A stretch of 64,000 nt of DNA from Saururus chinensis (lineage: Eukaryota; Streptophyta; Magnoliopsida; Piperales; Saururaceae): contig CP141148.1 of assembly GCA_035235625.1 (NCBI GenBank), positions 22,197,057 through 22,261,056 of the forward strand, read 5' to 3'. This document shows, one piece after another, positions 34,601-45,732 of the stretch. The notes below the pieces were generated by a model. The model had not been told where the DNA came from and did not search any database. It saw only the letters and a program-made list of their open reading frames with translations. Every line of letters starts with the position of its first letter. Position 1 is the first letter of the stretch. The position numbers were made by a program, and so were the translations under genes.

Positions 34601-37073
34601 CCAAACTTGTGGGCAATTCCAACTAAATTTTTGAAAGTAAGAAAACACTTGTTCGGCATATGCAAAAAATGTTTTAAAGGTTATCACCTGTGACCCAATT
34701 GGTATCTCTCTGCCAACAAACATGTTTTTCTTTTTTACTGACGCCCAAAGAAAATATTTTGAAATTCTGTAAACATCTCATTATAAACGCAATGCAAATA
34801 TATTATTTATAGCTTATAATATTCATGCTTTCCATTTAAAGTTACAAGGTATCTTTGCATCAAAGCAAGAAGTGAAAACGCAGGAAAGGTTAACAGAGAT
34901 AACTGCTTAAGACATTATGCAAATGTTAATGATGACTCATTCTTGATCACAAATGTCATGCCATGGCCCAAGTGCATGTGGCAACACTTAGTTTGTTTCT
35001 CCAATCATACAGAGGTCATTACTGTTGATCTTCACTGACATGAAGAACAACACCTGTGCACTTGGGGTGCCTCTTCATTCCACTTGCTCCTCCTAAGCAG
35101 GTCGTTGGTGGACACCCCCTCCCCCCCCAAACCCACTCCCGGGCAGATAAATGTCACTGTCATGGGTAGCCCAACCTGAATTGGCTCATGGTGGAGAGTT
35201 CATGGAGTTGCTGGGATCTGGGAACATGGATCTGACAATGGGGAAGCCTTCATCTACCTGTCTGCCTTTTCCACAAAAAAGCTGGTGATGATCCTCTGTT
35301 TCATCTGTTAATGATGACTCATTCTTGATCACACATGTCATGCCATGGCCCAAGTGCATGTAGCAACCCCTAATTTTTTTCTCCAATCATACAGAGGTCG
35401 CTACTGTTGATCTTCACTGACTTAAAGATCACCACCTCCCAACTGTGAGTGCCTCTTCACTCCACTTGCTCCTCCTAAGCAGGTCGTTGGTGGACCCTCC
35501 CCCCCCCAACCCCCCAAGGTGACCTCCTAAGGCCCACACCCAGGCAGATGAGCCTAACTGTCATGTGTAGCCCCACCTGAATTGGCTCATGGAGAAGAGT
35601 TCATAGAGTTGCTGGGATCTGGGAACATGAATCTGATAATGGGGTGGCCTTCATCTACCTGTCTGCCTTTTCCACAAAAAAGCTGGTGATGATCCTCTGT
35701 TTCATTCGGGGTGGGGCTTTTGGCAAGCTTGAGTTTGTGGAGTGTGACATGGTGTTCAAAAAGTTGAAACAAGGCAATATGTTGAGCGATGTAAAGGGGG
35801 CACATGTGAATGGGGGAGAGATAGGGTGCAAGGACGGAAGAAGAAGAGCTTGCAAGTTGCAAGCGGAGTTGGGTGTTGGACTGTGTATATTTAGCCAACC
35901 CAGCTACCCCTCTCCCCCTGGCAAGAAGCAGGTGAGAATCTGTTTTCCTCATGGAGAGGATTTACATGACAGCCTCATCCCTCACCCAAGGACATTGATG
36001 GACCCACCTAACACATTATAGATGTGATTTATCCACAGTTTTGAGGAAGGCATCAAAATCTAACCAAAATACTGCCACCAAAAGCAGCCCATTGATCTTT
36101 TTGCTGCTATGGGTCGATGTTGTCTTCTATTTGTTGCATTTTCAAATGTTGAAACTTATCTAGTTAAATAACTCGCATTGTTTTGTCCATTGTCTATTCT
36201 AAGAAAGTCAAAACTTAAAAGGAGTGTGTAAGCATGATAATAGTTTGAAGACAGAGTAAGAGACACTGGAAAGAAAAGACTGCTGCGTTTAAATTCTGTT
36301 CAAGTAATTAACATGTTTCATTCTGGTAGAGTATACTGCTTAGCATGTTCTAGTTTCCGTTTTCTTACATGAATTTCTGAGAAAATGACTGGGGTTTGAC
36401 AGCTATCATAATAGGAAAAGGTCCTCATTGAGAGGCAAATACGACTGTAAAAAATGACTTATTGTAACAAAATTGACTACAATGCTTTAGTTCTTTTGTC
36501 TTTTGTACTCTGATGAAGGGCAGTACAAGTTTAAAAAGTTATTTTTCCAAATTGGCTTTTGATAAAATGTTTTGTCATATTATATGTGGTTGATAGAAGG
36601 TTAATGTTATAGACTATGACCTTTTCTTGGCAGTATGATTAGACTGTCCTTGACTTGGCTGCAGGGAAATTTTTGCTTAGAACGGTATTGCTCATTACCA
36701 ATACGAATGCTGATTACTATGCCGTGTAGTTTTTAGAATGAACTTGTCTCTAAGTGCTTAGTGATGTTTATTTTGTGCCTTTCTCCAGCTTTTATTTAAA
36801 CAAGGATTCTTTTGGTCCTATTTTTTTGCCCATCAGTTGTCGGATTTTCTCTATTTTAGTAATTATTATTTTAAGCTGGAATTCTAACTTAAGTTTAACT
36901 AAAAAAGATCAAGGCATGATGGTACGACTGAGAGAAGGCATGATCCTCCAAGAAGGCAGCCACGTCATATGTCACAAAGACGGATACTGGCAACCATTGC
37001 AATAACTGGGATAGCTGTTCTAATTGGATCCATTTTCCTCCAACGTCGGACTGATCACCATCAGCATCAATAG
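31682..37073 (+). CDS. TRAF-type zinc-finger protein, tail-anchored, 202 aa, five exons
   Basis: Exons are 31682-31728, 33790-33925, 34116-34253, 34333-34454 and 36908-37073 (TAG). All introns are GT-AG and the phases join in frame: 609 nt in total. The protein opens MATASTDSVTTVCGHC and holds paired Cys/His clusters: C13-C16-H28-C32, C39-C42-H54-H59, C64-C67-H79-C84, C91-C94-H106-C110 and C117-C120-H132-H137. Phrases such as NIDLHFVHCSRNLEKC, PKKHSEEHYLNAHAP, CDFPLPAVDIF and CGNRTELCLLCN identify the plant XAF1/TRAFD1-like family. Residues 174-192 (ILATIAITGIAVLIGSIFL) form one hydrophobic helix followed by QRRT, so the protein should be a tail-anchored membrane protein with its zinc fingers in the cytosol. 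The family's biochemical role in plants is not well known; animal relatives dampen TRAF/innate signalling. The last intron's acceptor (AACTAAAAAAG) lacks a pyrimidine tract, the one weak point. The gene looks functional. Confidence 0.92.
32542..32685. repeat. 72-bp tandem duplication in intron 1
   Basis: Copies 32542-32613 and 32614-32685 begin ATGGTGACTTACTC and end GTTATATTGGGT, differing at only a few positions. A fairly recent duplication in a 2.06-kb intron. Confidence 0.92.
34925..35707. repeat. About 390-bp direct duplication in intron 4
   Basis: Copies 34925-35306 and 35307 to about 35707 share GTTAATGATGACTCATTCTT, CATGCCATGGCCCAAGTGCA, CTTGCTCCTCCTAAGCAGG, GTTGCTGGGATCTGGGAACA, TTCATCTACCTGTCTGCC and CCACAAAAAAGCTGGTGATG. 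The second copy is slightly longer (offset grows from 382 to about 401), partly in a C-run. The unit is more GC-rich than the surrounding intron and carries open frames on both strands (for example a minus frame with DETEDHHQLFCGKGRQVDEG), which I do not recognise. It may come from a captured transposon segment. Confidence 0.9.
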
Positions 37074-37976
37074 CTAAAGCGAACCTTGTGTGTCGGTGGG
37101 GTTTCTTCTATTCTGTAATGTTTACATTTGTGCATTTGAGAGATTTGTATTTGGGAGTAACATTTGCCAAGTTAGACAATCATCAGAGGGCCTGTACTGC
37201 CACCCATATTAGGCCTTTGGTGGCATCGGCCCTTCTTGTATTCTCATTTACCTACGTGGTACCTACCTTTTGTGCAAGGTAAAAAGTGGAAAGCACATTA
37301 TGCGAAGTATGCATTGCTGCTAGCATGGTTTGAGTTTGCTCGATTCTGCTGTTCTTTTGTTTTTTTATTTAGATATATGTGAAACTGATTGGAAAGTTAG
37401 GACTGCTCATATCCGAACTAAGCGAAGTAAAATGCTATGCCGCAACCTTTTTGCTTAACAGTTGGAAATAGTTGCCGTTTTAAGCAAATTGATGGGATCA
37501 ATTTGAACTTTTTCTTGTATCTGAGTGATTAATTATGAGGTCTCTTTTATATTTTATAAATTTATTTTGCTAAGGGGCAAATACTAATACAATCAAAGAA
37601 AATATTGTATTCACAGATTGCTAAAATAATTTTTTCTATTTCAAATAACGTCCTTTAAGGTGTGGTTTGTGCAAAATATTAAAGAGTAATTTGCCAAAAT
37701 GGCCCTTAATACATTGTAATATATAAAATATCTTACATTTTTATTTTTTTTCTAAAGTGACCTTATACAGATACAAACTTCCACATGCGATGGGAATTAT
37801 TTCAAATATTTTTTCTTTATTTTCTTTCCTTTTAACTTCATTAATATGTTGCTTCTCCTTTCTACCAGCTTTGTACTTTTGTTAACAAATAATTGATGTG
37901 AACAGGTAAAATTTATTCATTGTAATTAGGCCATGTGAAGAGTTTTTCATGTTCCTTTCTCAGAATGAGTATGGCG
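37074..37976. other. 3' flank of the zinc-finger gene
   Basis: The first 200-300 bases are the likely 3' untranslated region. AT-rich sequence follows, without a recognised feature. Confidence 0.45.
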
Positions 37977-38188
37977 TAAGGAATGTATGTGCGCCCTTGA
38001 TATTTGAGATTAATGATATACACGTTAGTGCATATTAATGCCAATGTTAGTGACTCTAATGTGCGTTAGTGTATGTCATCAATCTCATGGATAAATGATA
38101 CACACGTTAGTGCATATTAATGCCAATGCTAGTGACTCTAATGTGCGTTAGTGTATGTCATAGAAGAATGACTTACATACATTCTTAA
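37977..38188. mobile_element. Tourist-like MITE, 206 bp, TAA target duplication
   Basis: The body 37980-38185 has inverted ends GGAATGTATGT and ACATACATTCT, flanked by TAA at 37977-37979 and 38186-38188. TIRs of this size with a 3-bp TAA/TTA duplication are the mark of PIF/Harbinger-derived Tourist MITEs. Inside, a segment of about 85 bp is duplicated in tandem (GATAYACACGTTAGTGCATA through GTGCGTTAGTGTATGTCAT, from 38010 and 38096). Confidence 0.75.
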
Positions 38189-39404
38189 TATTAGGCTCAT
38201 TATTAGAATAAAACATTAAACATACTTCCACATTATAAATGCTAATCACGCCACTTCATGGTTTAGATGCCTTATCAAACATCACTTCCTTATAAGCCCA
38301 CAAGGACCAAATCTGATTTATATCTACGACACCTAAAACAATGAAGTTTTCATCTACGGTAAGATAACTCAGTGGGCATATGCAGATATTCAAGAAAAGA
38401 ATGCACATGATACACCTACAGTTGAAACCCAACTTCCAAGGAGGAGAGAGACGGATACTAAGCAAGCAAAACTTCCTGAACTCACAAGTACTTAGAAACT
38501 TCCTAAACTATCAATTTAACACTAAATGAACATAGTTCCAGCTGCCACAGGATCTGATGGTAAGAAGAAGCAGACGATGAGGTTCATGACGAGGAAGGCA
38601 ACCTTAGGCAGAGAAAATGGCGAAGAAGCTCAAGGCCGCCCTTAGGTTTCGTGCTATTCTAATGATTCAAACCCTTGTTGGTGACTCCAATTTGTATGGA
38701 GGAAGAAGATTGAGCATTACTCTAAGCAATGCAACCTCACTTTGAACATGCTTTCAATCAAGGCCATGAAGTAGAGGCTCAAAGCAAAGATGGCAGAGCT
38801 TGAGAAGGTGAAAAAACAATTGGACTATGAGAACTCGAGAAGGCACGCCATGAGGAGATAACTACATTTGCAAGGGAACAAACTAGAGCTGATTTCTATG
38901 ACTAAGAGAAGAAAGAATAGGAGCTCCATTTTGATCAAAGCAAAGTTAGGTTGGGGATTATGTTAGGTTGTGTCAACGGAAGCCTAGGTGGAGAGCCTGT
39001 CTCGTGGAAGCACAAATTTTAAAATTTGATCCCCGTTAAAGATAATTCACATGCAAATCAACAATACACACATATATAAGTAATAATATCTACTTTAAGA
39101 TCAATAATCAATTAATTAAGATAATAGAAAGGGCTGAAAACTTACTAAACTTTAGGGGCTAAGCCCCAATGACCGACCTATGCACCCACAAGAAAAAAAC
39201 ACATCATTTTATGGCTTAATCAATTATAAATAAAGGGGATGCGGAATGCCTCTTATGTAGATCAATGATTAAGATCACTGCCACCCTATCAACATGAAAT
39301 GAAAGAGGTAGCTTTGCGCAATCCTCCAATCGGCATGCTCTAGCCACATATTCACCACCAAGAGAGCCTTGTTTGTAGCCCGAGACAAGGCTCAATGCAC
39401 CCCA
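38189..39404. other. Intergenic; short coding-like patches, no gene
   Basis: At 38560-38900 the plus strand has Lys/Glu-rich, coiled-coil-like peptides in shifting frames (for example EKMAKKLKAALRFRAILMIQ), interrupted by stops. It may be a decayed gene or retroelement piece; I could not name it. The remainder is AT-rich, LTR-like sequence. Confidence 0.35.
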
Positions 39405-39427
39405 AGATGTGTGTGTGTGTGTGTTTT

Positions 39428-39511
<84 letters not shown>
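39405..39511. repeat. (GT)n and (GA)n microsatellite
   Basis: A short (GT)n run (39409-39423) is followed by about 83 bases of almost pure (GA)n with one GGG interruption near 39447. Confidence 0.95.
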
Positions 39512-39512
<1 letters not shown>

Positions 39513-39853
39513 ACCTCTCTTGAACCACCACCACCAAGGCAAGGAGGGAGACTAAGGAGGCGGCTCAACCCAACTAATGGGAACTACACGCTTCACAAGG
39601 AAGCAGAGGATGGAGGATGGGGCTAGCAACTGGCCCCTCAAAGTGGGAGGGAGGGGAGGCATGCCAGAGAAAAGTGGGGAGAGAGGGCTTCATGACCCCT
39701 TCTTATAGTTAGGACTCTTTCTCCCTTGTTGGGTTAGAAGTCTAGGCCCAACTACCCTCTTCCTATGAGCTTCCAAGTGAAGTCTTAATCAACGGGTATG
39801 GGCTCAAGTTGATGAGCACATGGAGACCATGCACACCCCTCATGGCCATGCCT
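39512..39853. other. Intergenic, nothing recognised
   Basis: Moderately GC-rich and purine-rich; likely retroelement-derived but no diagnostic motif. Confidence 0.4.
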
Positions 39854-41740
39854 TGTTGGAACCATAATAGACATGTGCATGAGTAAATAATAACTTTGGC
39901 ATGTGGCAATGCGTGGTTATGGATGCATTGATTCACCAAAAATTAGACATTGTATTTAGAGACAAGCTTGAAGATTTACGTGTAGATTGGGATAAGATAA
40001 ATCTACATGCATGTGACACAATAAGATTGTGTCTTACTAAGGACATGAAGTATTTTATTACAAAGTAGATGGTTGCAGCTATAATTTGGCAGAAAATTAG
40101 AAAAGTACATCACATGACCAAAAGTGTGGAGAATTAGCTCTATTGGAAGAAGAAGCTCTATTGCTTTTAATATCAAGAAGGTACTTCTATGTTTGATCAT
40201 CTTTTTGAATTTAATAAACTTTTGTCTAATTTACTGAATCTAGGGGTAGGGATATTTGAAGAGGATAAAGCTATTTTTTTATTGAACTCATTGTTTGAAA
40301 GTTATGATCACTTGTCTACTACCTTGATTCATGGTTAAAAAAAACTAAAGTATGAGGAGGTATCTAGTTCTTTAATCAACAATGAGTATAGGTTGAGAGA
40401 TATGCAAGAGAATTAGGGAAGCATCCAATGAGAATAGTGTTGTTTGTCAAGGGGAAATCTCAAAAGATGAAGAACCCGAAGGATGAGTGAACCTATTACC
40501 ATAAAGAAGGGGCACTAGAAGAAAGATTGCCTTGAGTTAAATCTTAAAGATATGAATGACACATGTGCTAGTTCTGCACATTCTAAAGTTGATATTGATG
40601 GAGATCTTATTTTACTTGGTTTATCATTGTCTTGATGTTCTGAGGAGTGGATTTTGGTTATACCTATCATATGTGTTCCAATAGAGATTGGTTCTCTAGC
40701 TTTCAGGAGTTGGGCAGTAGTACTAGGCTGAAGTTACATGATGACACAATTGGTGTTTTGCATGATGTTCAATATGCTCTAGATTTGAAGAAGAATTTGA
40801 TCTTATCAGCTACTTTGGACTCCAAAGACAATAAGAATGAGATGTGCAAAAGATCTCCAAATGTGACATTGAGAAATCGACTTGTTTTTTTTTTTTTAAA
40901 GAGGCATGTCATATGAATTTGTATTTCTTGAACAATTTAGTTCTATGTAGAGTGGTTTCAAGTAGTGACAACAAGGTCAAGGTTACTACTATATCTACTC
41001 TATTGGTGTCTTTAACATTGGATTCATCTTGTGATGCTCTAGTTTCTACTAATCTACAGGCATCTTTGGAGTTTTCTTGCATACATATTAGAAGAATCTT
41101 GGTTAGCTTACATGGTTATGAACTTGTTGATATGTTAAAGACTAGTTTGAGATCTCGCCATGAGGATGATGGCCTTAGTGGTCATATCTGCTCAGGTTTG
41201 ATTGATTTGCATTATAGTTAAGCACCTTTGAGTGCATCTTGGTGCTCTTGGGTGTGCTTGACTTGGCTTGTGGGATTTTAGGCAAAGATGGAGATTGACT
41301 TGGTTGCTGGCAATAAGTTGATTTAATGGCCTGAAAATCTTATCAAGGTAGATACATTGTACGTAGGTGGAGGCGTGTACAAATTTTTCTTGGAGAATTC
41401 AAATCAAGGTGGAGATTGTTGGAACCTTAATGGACATGTTCATGAGTGACTTGAATTGAAAAAGACTTGTAGGAGGAAAATGACAAGAATGAACTTTACT
41501 TGGACTTCACTTTTGAAATCTACTTTAGGTTGGGTTTCCCTTTGCTTATAAATTCAATATATAGGTGAAAAAAAAAGTTGGGTTTCTTTTGTCTTTTGTG
41601 GGAGGAGAAAGTTGGGAGGCTTGTTTGTCTTTTGTGAGAGGAGAGAGAAAATAAAAAAAATGAATTTTTTTTCTCTTATTTTGTTAGGTTTCTTAGAAGT
41701 TTTAATGCTTGATTGGGCCTGAATTCATATAATTTTTTTT
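39854..41740 (+). mobile_element. Ty1/copia retrotransposon remnant with gutted interior
   Basis: A 30-bp stub of the 5' LTR (39854, TGTTGGAACCATAATAGACA) matches the start of the 3' LTR at 41417 (TGTTGGAACCTTAATGGACA), which follows a classic copia polypurine tract, CAAGGTGGAGATTG. Between them, decayed gag reads DKLEDLRVDWDKINLHACDT, SMFDHLFEFNKLLSNL and EEDKAIFLLNSLFESYDHL, a damaged zinc knuckle YYHKEGHxKKDCLELN (near 40490), and the protease start CTYHMCxNRDWFSSFQELGS with LHDVQYALDLKKNLI. Integrase, reverse transcriptase and RNase H are missing. The full 3' LTR is probably 41417 to about 41740, with a TATA-like CTTATAAATTCAATATATAG at 41550. Confidence 0.85.
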
Positions 41741-41776
41741 CTTCATCATCACTCGCTTAGGTTGGGGATAGTTACT

Positions 41777-42331
41777 GTGAGTGTGTGCATGCGACTTGGG
41801 CCCACGAAGCAAGTGTGACAACAGGCACTAGGTCGTGGGTCCACCCCCATGTACCTTGACCCCTTGAATATGAACCCATTCACCCCAACCAATCAACACA
41901 TGACCAATACTACCCCTAGATGGTTCAAGCATGTCCCACACTAGGTCATTTATAAGTGAGTGTGTGCATGCGACTTGGGCCCACCAAGCAAGTGTGACAA
42001 CAGGCACTAGGTCGTGGGTCCACCCCCATGTACCTTGACCCCTAGAATATGAACCCATTCACCCCAGCCAATCAACACATGACCAATACTACCCCTAGAT
42101 GGTTCAAGCATGTTCCACACTAGGTTGTACACTTGATTGGGGCCTACATAAGTTTATGCATGCATGATCACTTATAATATAAACTAAGTATATTTATAAG
42201 TGAGTGTGTGCAAGCGACTTAGGCCCATCAAGCAAGTATGACAACAGGCACTAGGTCGTGGGTCCATCCCCATGTACCTTGACCCCTAGAATATGAACCC
42301 ATTCACCCCAACCGATCAACACATGACCAAT
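41777..42331. repeat. About 180-bp tandem repeat, three copies
   Basis: Copies start at 41777, 41956 and 42200. They share GTGAGTGTGTGCATGCGACT, AGGCACTAGGTCGTGGGTCC, ACCCATTCACCCCA and ATCAACACATGACCAATA. Copies 1 and 2 are nearly identical over 179 bp; a 65-bp extra segment separates copies 2 and 3, and copy 3 is shorter and more diverged. Confidence 0.93.
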
Positions 42332-42429
42332 ATTGTCCAAACCCATAACTTGGTCCAACAACCTTCATCATGTTTATCAAGAATTTGATATCCAACTTAA
42401 TAAACCTAACATGATATTCAAACATTAAA

Positions 42430-42985
42430 GAGGACATGAATAATCTATCACAAGGGAAAAGCCACAGTGAATTGGAAGTGCTACAAAACCAAATTAAGTG
42501 TCATATAAGATATGGCACGAAGGTGGTTAAATATTGGGAAGCTGTTTTGAAGCGCCTCCATGTATACATGGCAAAGGTATGCTTGATGGAAATTCATGTT
42601 AGTTTGCTGCCTAGGCACTCAGATTGGAGCAGGCTCAATAGGTAGAGCAAAAAGATAAGCAGATAATGAACCCAAGTTTATTGCTAAAGATTATGGGTCT
42701 GAATCCATTGAAAAAGAATATTATTTGAGATACAAGCTAGAAGAGGATGGTTTCTTCTCACCTATATCACATGGTGTAGAAGAAGATGATCATGCAATTG
42801 ACCCACAAGTGGATGGAATTGTGCTAGAGAAGAGGTGTGCAACTATAGTAGAAAAGCAGTAGGAGCAAGCCCAAAAAGTAGTTGTTACAAAACCCGCTCC
42901 TACATACAACAACTTGACAATGAGAGCAATGGATGAAGGAGATTTGGTGGTATTTGGGTTTGGTGTCAAATTGAGATTCACATAG
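42430..42985 (+). pseudogene. Cactin retro-pseudogene fragment
   Basis: The plus strand reads MNNLSQGKSHSELEVLQNQI, then YGTKVVKYWEAVLKRLHVYM then AKVCLMEIHV. After frame changes come AKDYGSESIEKEYYLRYK, LEEDGFFSPISHGVEEDDHA then IDPQVDGIVLEKRCATIVEK, then VVTKPAPTYNNLTMRAMDEG then DLVVFGFGVKL. These match the middle of plant Cactin in order ('QGKTHSELEALQxQI', 'TAKVVEYWEAVLKRLHIYKAKACLKEIHA', 'DGFSPELLHGDE..AIDPE.DR..LERKR', 'ASKPAP..DNLEMKAM...EEGDAVFGSG'). Cactin is a nuclear spliceosome-associated protein. The stretch is continuous without introns across a region normally coded by several exons, which suggests a reverse-transcribed copy. It breaks off before the conserved Cactin C-terminal domain. 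Stops and frame changes show it is dead. Confidence 0.88.
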
Positions 42986-43389
42986 ATACAAGAAATTGTT
43001 GAAAATTGATAAGTAGACATGTTAGGTGCGAATCATTGGAAATTTGGAGTTTGAAGCAATTGTATGATGATTAATCTTGTGTGTACCAAGGGAGGTGATT
43101 TTGTACTTCTAATTTTCATAGTAGATTTAAGGTTAGACTAAGTTGCATGGGTTTTTCTTCGTTGGGTGTTCCACATAAATAATCTCTTTTGTACTTTATG
43201 CTTTGATCATTTTACTTATTTGCACAGTATATGGATTTTTATCTAGTTAGATAACTGTTGCATGGTAAATTTGATTTAATTATTTTGTCGTTGGTTTATA
43301 ATCTATATCAATAAGTTGCTATGGCACACTTCATGTAATGCAAAATAATTAATCAAAACCTTCCATATTAGTCTTTCATAGTTCATCAC
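42986..43389. other. Intergenic, nothing recognised
   Basis: AT-rich flank of the Cactin relic. No poly(A) tract or target duplication could be seen that would close the retrocopy. Confidence 0.4.
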
Positions 43390-44149
43390 TATCACGCCCG
43401 AGAGTTTTACACACATTTTATGTAAATTTTGATTTTTTTTGCAATATAACGTTTGTAACTAGTAAAAATTGACAAAATTCGAAACCTATGAAAATATTTT
43501 TCATAAATATAAATCATCATACATAAGTTTTTCAACTGGAACTTTGCTAAATCGTCATATGACCAAACCAAATAATCTCATGCATGAATCAAATAAAAAA
43601 CATATTCGGTTTAAATGAAAATATACCCCAGGCATCCCTGAGTGCAAACCCCACAACAATCCATAGTATAAATTCTCATATACAAGTCTAAAAAAATATA
43701 AACATCTCAAATCTCATCTCACACAATACAACAATGATCAAATTAATACATCAGGTCAAGTCATGACAAAGCTACAAATGACTCATATTGAGTCAAAGAT
43801 ACACAAAAATTCTAAAAAGATAGGCCCTTCAATAATAGTGCAAGTCTAATCCAAAGAGTTCTCGATCAAGGATTTGCACAAACCTCCAAAACATATGGGG
43901 CTAAAAAGAAAGAAAATGAGTATTTTCGTACTCAGTAAGAGTGTTCTAATCAGTGAACTCTATAAGTTCAAACATAGCTGCTTTCATAAAACATCAACAT
44001 AAAGCAGGAAAACACAAAGAAATCAAAGACTCACAATAAACATATGCTTATACACATTAGCTTACCAGACATTATTACCAATACTCATACACTTGTTGTC
44101 TTCCTTGTACCATCATACTTAGATCTGTATGCTTACAATCTTGCCTAAG

Positions 44150-44960
44150 GAATTCTTGCACTTACTCTTACTCAAAAGCTTATAAACTTACTCTTACTCA
44201 AAAGCTTACAATCTTACTCTAACTTGGAATCTTACAATCTTACTATTATGCGAAATCTTACACTTTCTATCGACAACTAGAGCTCATTACAACTTAATTA
44301 GATCGAGTGTCTAAGAATGCCACTGGGGCGTCACCTTAAGACTTTTTCGAAGGCAAGACACACCATGCTCATGGGGCATATGATCAAACAGGAAAAAACA
44401 GATTCATTATATTAATTACCTAAATGTGCAAATGCTCACTCTCTGAGGCCATATAATGCCAACAAAGGGATATACAGTGCCAACTCTAGGCAAAACCATA
44501 CATCGCTCTCAACAGAGTAGCAAATGTCTGGGCATAAATATTGCAATAAACAACATCCCGTAGGATAAACACCAATGCTAGACATAAGAAACACTAAACC
44601 TACAATTTACTTGCTAGCTCAAACATGGAACTTAATTCATCTAACCCCTAAGGTTTCATACTCACAATCTTATGGTTATAATCCTACACTTACAGACTTA
44701 CACTTACAATCAATAACAAGAGCCAATTAAAACACTAATAGACTCTTGTTCCATAAAGAATGAATGCCACTAAGGCCTCACCCTAACCTTCGGGGAGAAT
44801 TCTATATGCCATAGATTTTTCTAAAGGTAAGGTACACCTGTGCTATGGGGCATAGATGAAACAGGTAAGAGTAGATCCATGATACTACTTACCTGAGTGC
44901 GCAAATGCTCACACTCTTTGAGTCATATAATGTCTACTAAGAGCCAAAATCTTGCAATGC
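44150..44960. repeat. Diverged tandem duplication, about 480 bp period
   Basis: The block 44200-44460 recurs at 44660-44945. Shared: TTACAATC, GAATGCCACT, GGCATA, AAACAGG, TTACCT...GTGCAAATGCTCAC and CATATAATG. A third partial copy may follow near 45000. Confidence 0.65.
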
Positions 44961-45435
44961 TACTCTTGGGCCAAAACTTATGATGCCACTCTTAGGCAAA
45001 AAACTTATGGTGCTCTCAAAAGAGAATCAAATATTTGGCCTTAAACATAGCACCAAGACAAAACCTCGAAGGGTAAGTGTCATGGCGGTCTCACAACAGC
45101 ACAACCGATTGCTCATCTGGTGGCAATAGGATAACTCAATCCGATGGAAGGAACTAAAGTCTCATCCTCTTACTATTATTTTCTTTAGTTCCAATATGTT
45201 CAAGTTTATAACTCGTACATTATGCTTATATAATTATGCTATGAAATCTTACTATCTTACACTCTTCCCATTAAACTCTAAGCCCTAAGTCCACCTACTC
45301 CCAAAACATTGAAGTCTTCTGCTCGTCGCTCCAATGTCTAATCCAATCCAATCCATATGTTAGGCTATATACTTGCTAAGCCTTAAAATCTTCTACTTAT
45401 CACTCCAACATTCAATCCAGTCCAAAATAACCCTA

Positions 45436-45437
<2 letters not shown>

Positions 45438-45523
<86 letters not shown>

Positions 45524-45732
45524 TAGCATACACGCAAGCACCCTCTGCGGCTACAACGCTCTCTCTCTCACACACACACACACACACTGATAGCATACAC
45601 GCAAGCACCCTCTGCGGCTACGACGCTCTCCTCTAGTGGCCAGTTTGTTTTTCTTCTAAATAGATGCTTAAGTATCGCCGCCATGGCTAGGGTCAGCGCC
45701 ACCCCCCCTCACACACACACACACACACACAC
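45438..45732. repeat. (CT)n(CA)n microsatellites with duplicated unique segment
   Basis: (CT)n at 45438-45466 runs into (CA)n to 45519. The unique segment TGATAGCATACACGCAAGCA through CTGCGGCTAC follows twice (45520 and 45588), each with its own CT/CA run. A further (CA)n sits at 45709-45732. Confidence 0.95.

Noticed and set aside
35587..36021. Overlapping 121- and 125-residue frames on both strands
   Set aside because: They lie in the duplicated intron-4 segment of the zinc-finger gene, with no homology recognised and frames broken in the first repeat copy.
39369..39626. 85-residue open frame across the (GA)n run
   Set aside because: Mostly an Arg-Glu translation of the microsatellite; no gene structure.
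45373..45636. 87-residue open frame with SLSLSL and THTHTH runs
   Set aside because: Translation of (CT)n(CA)n repeats.
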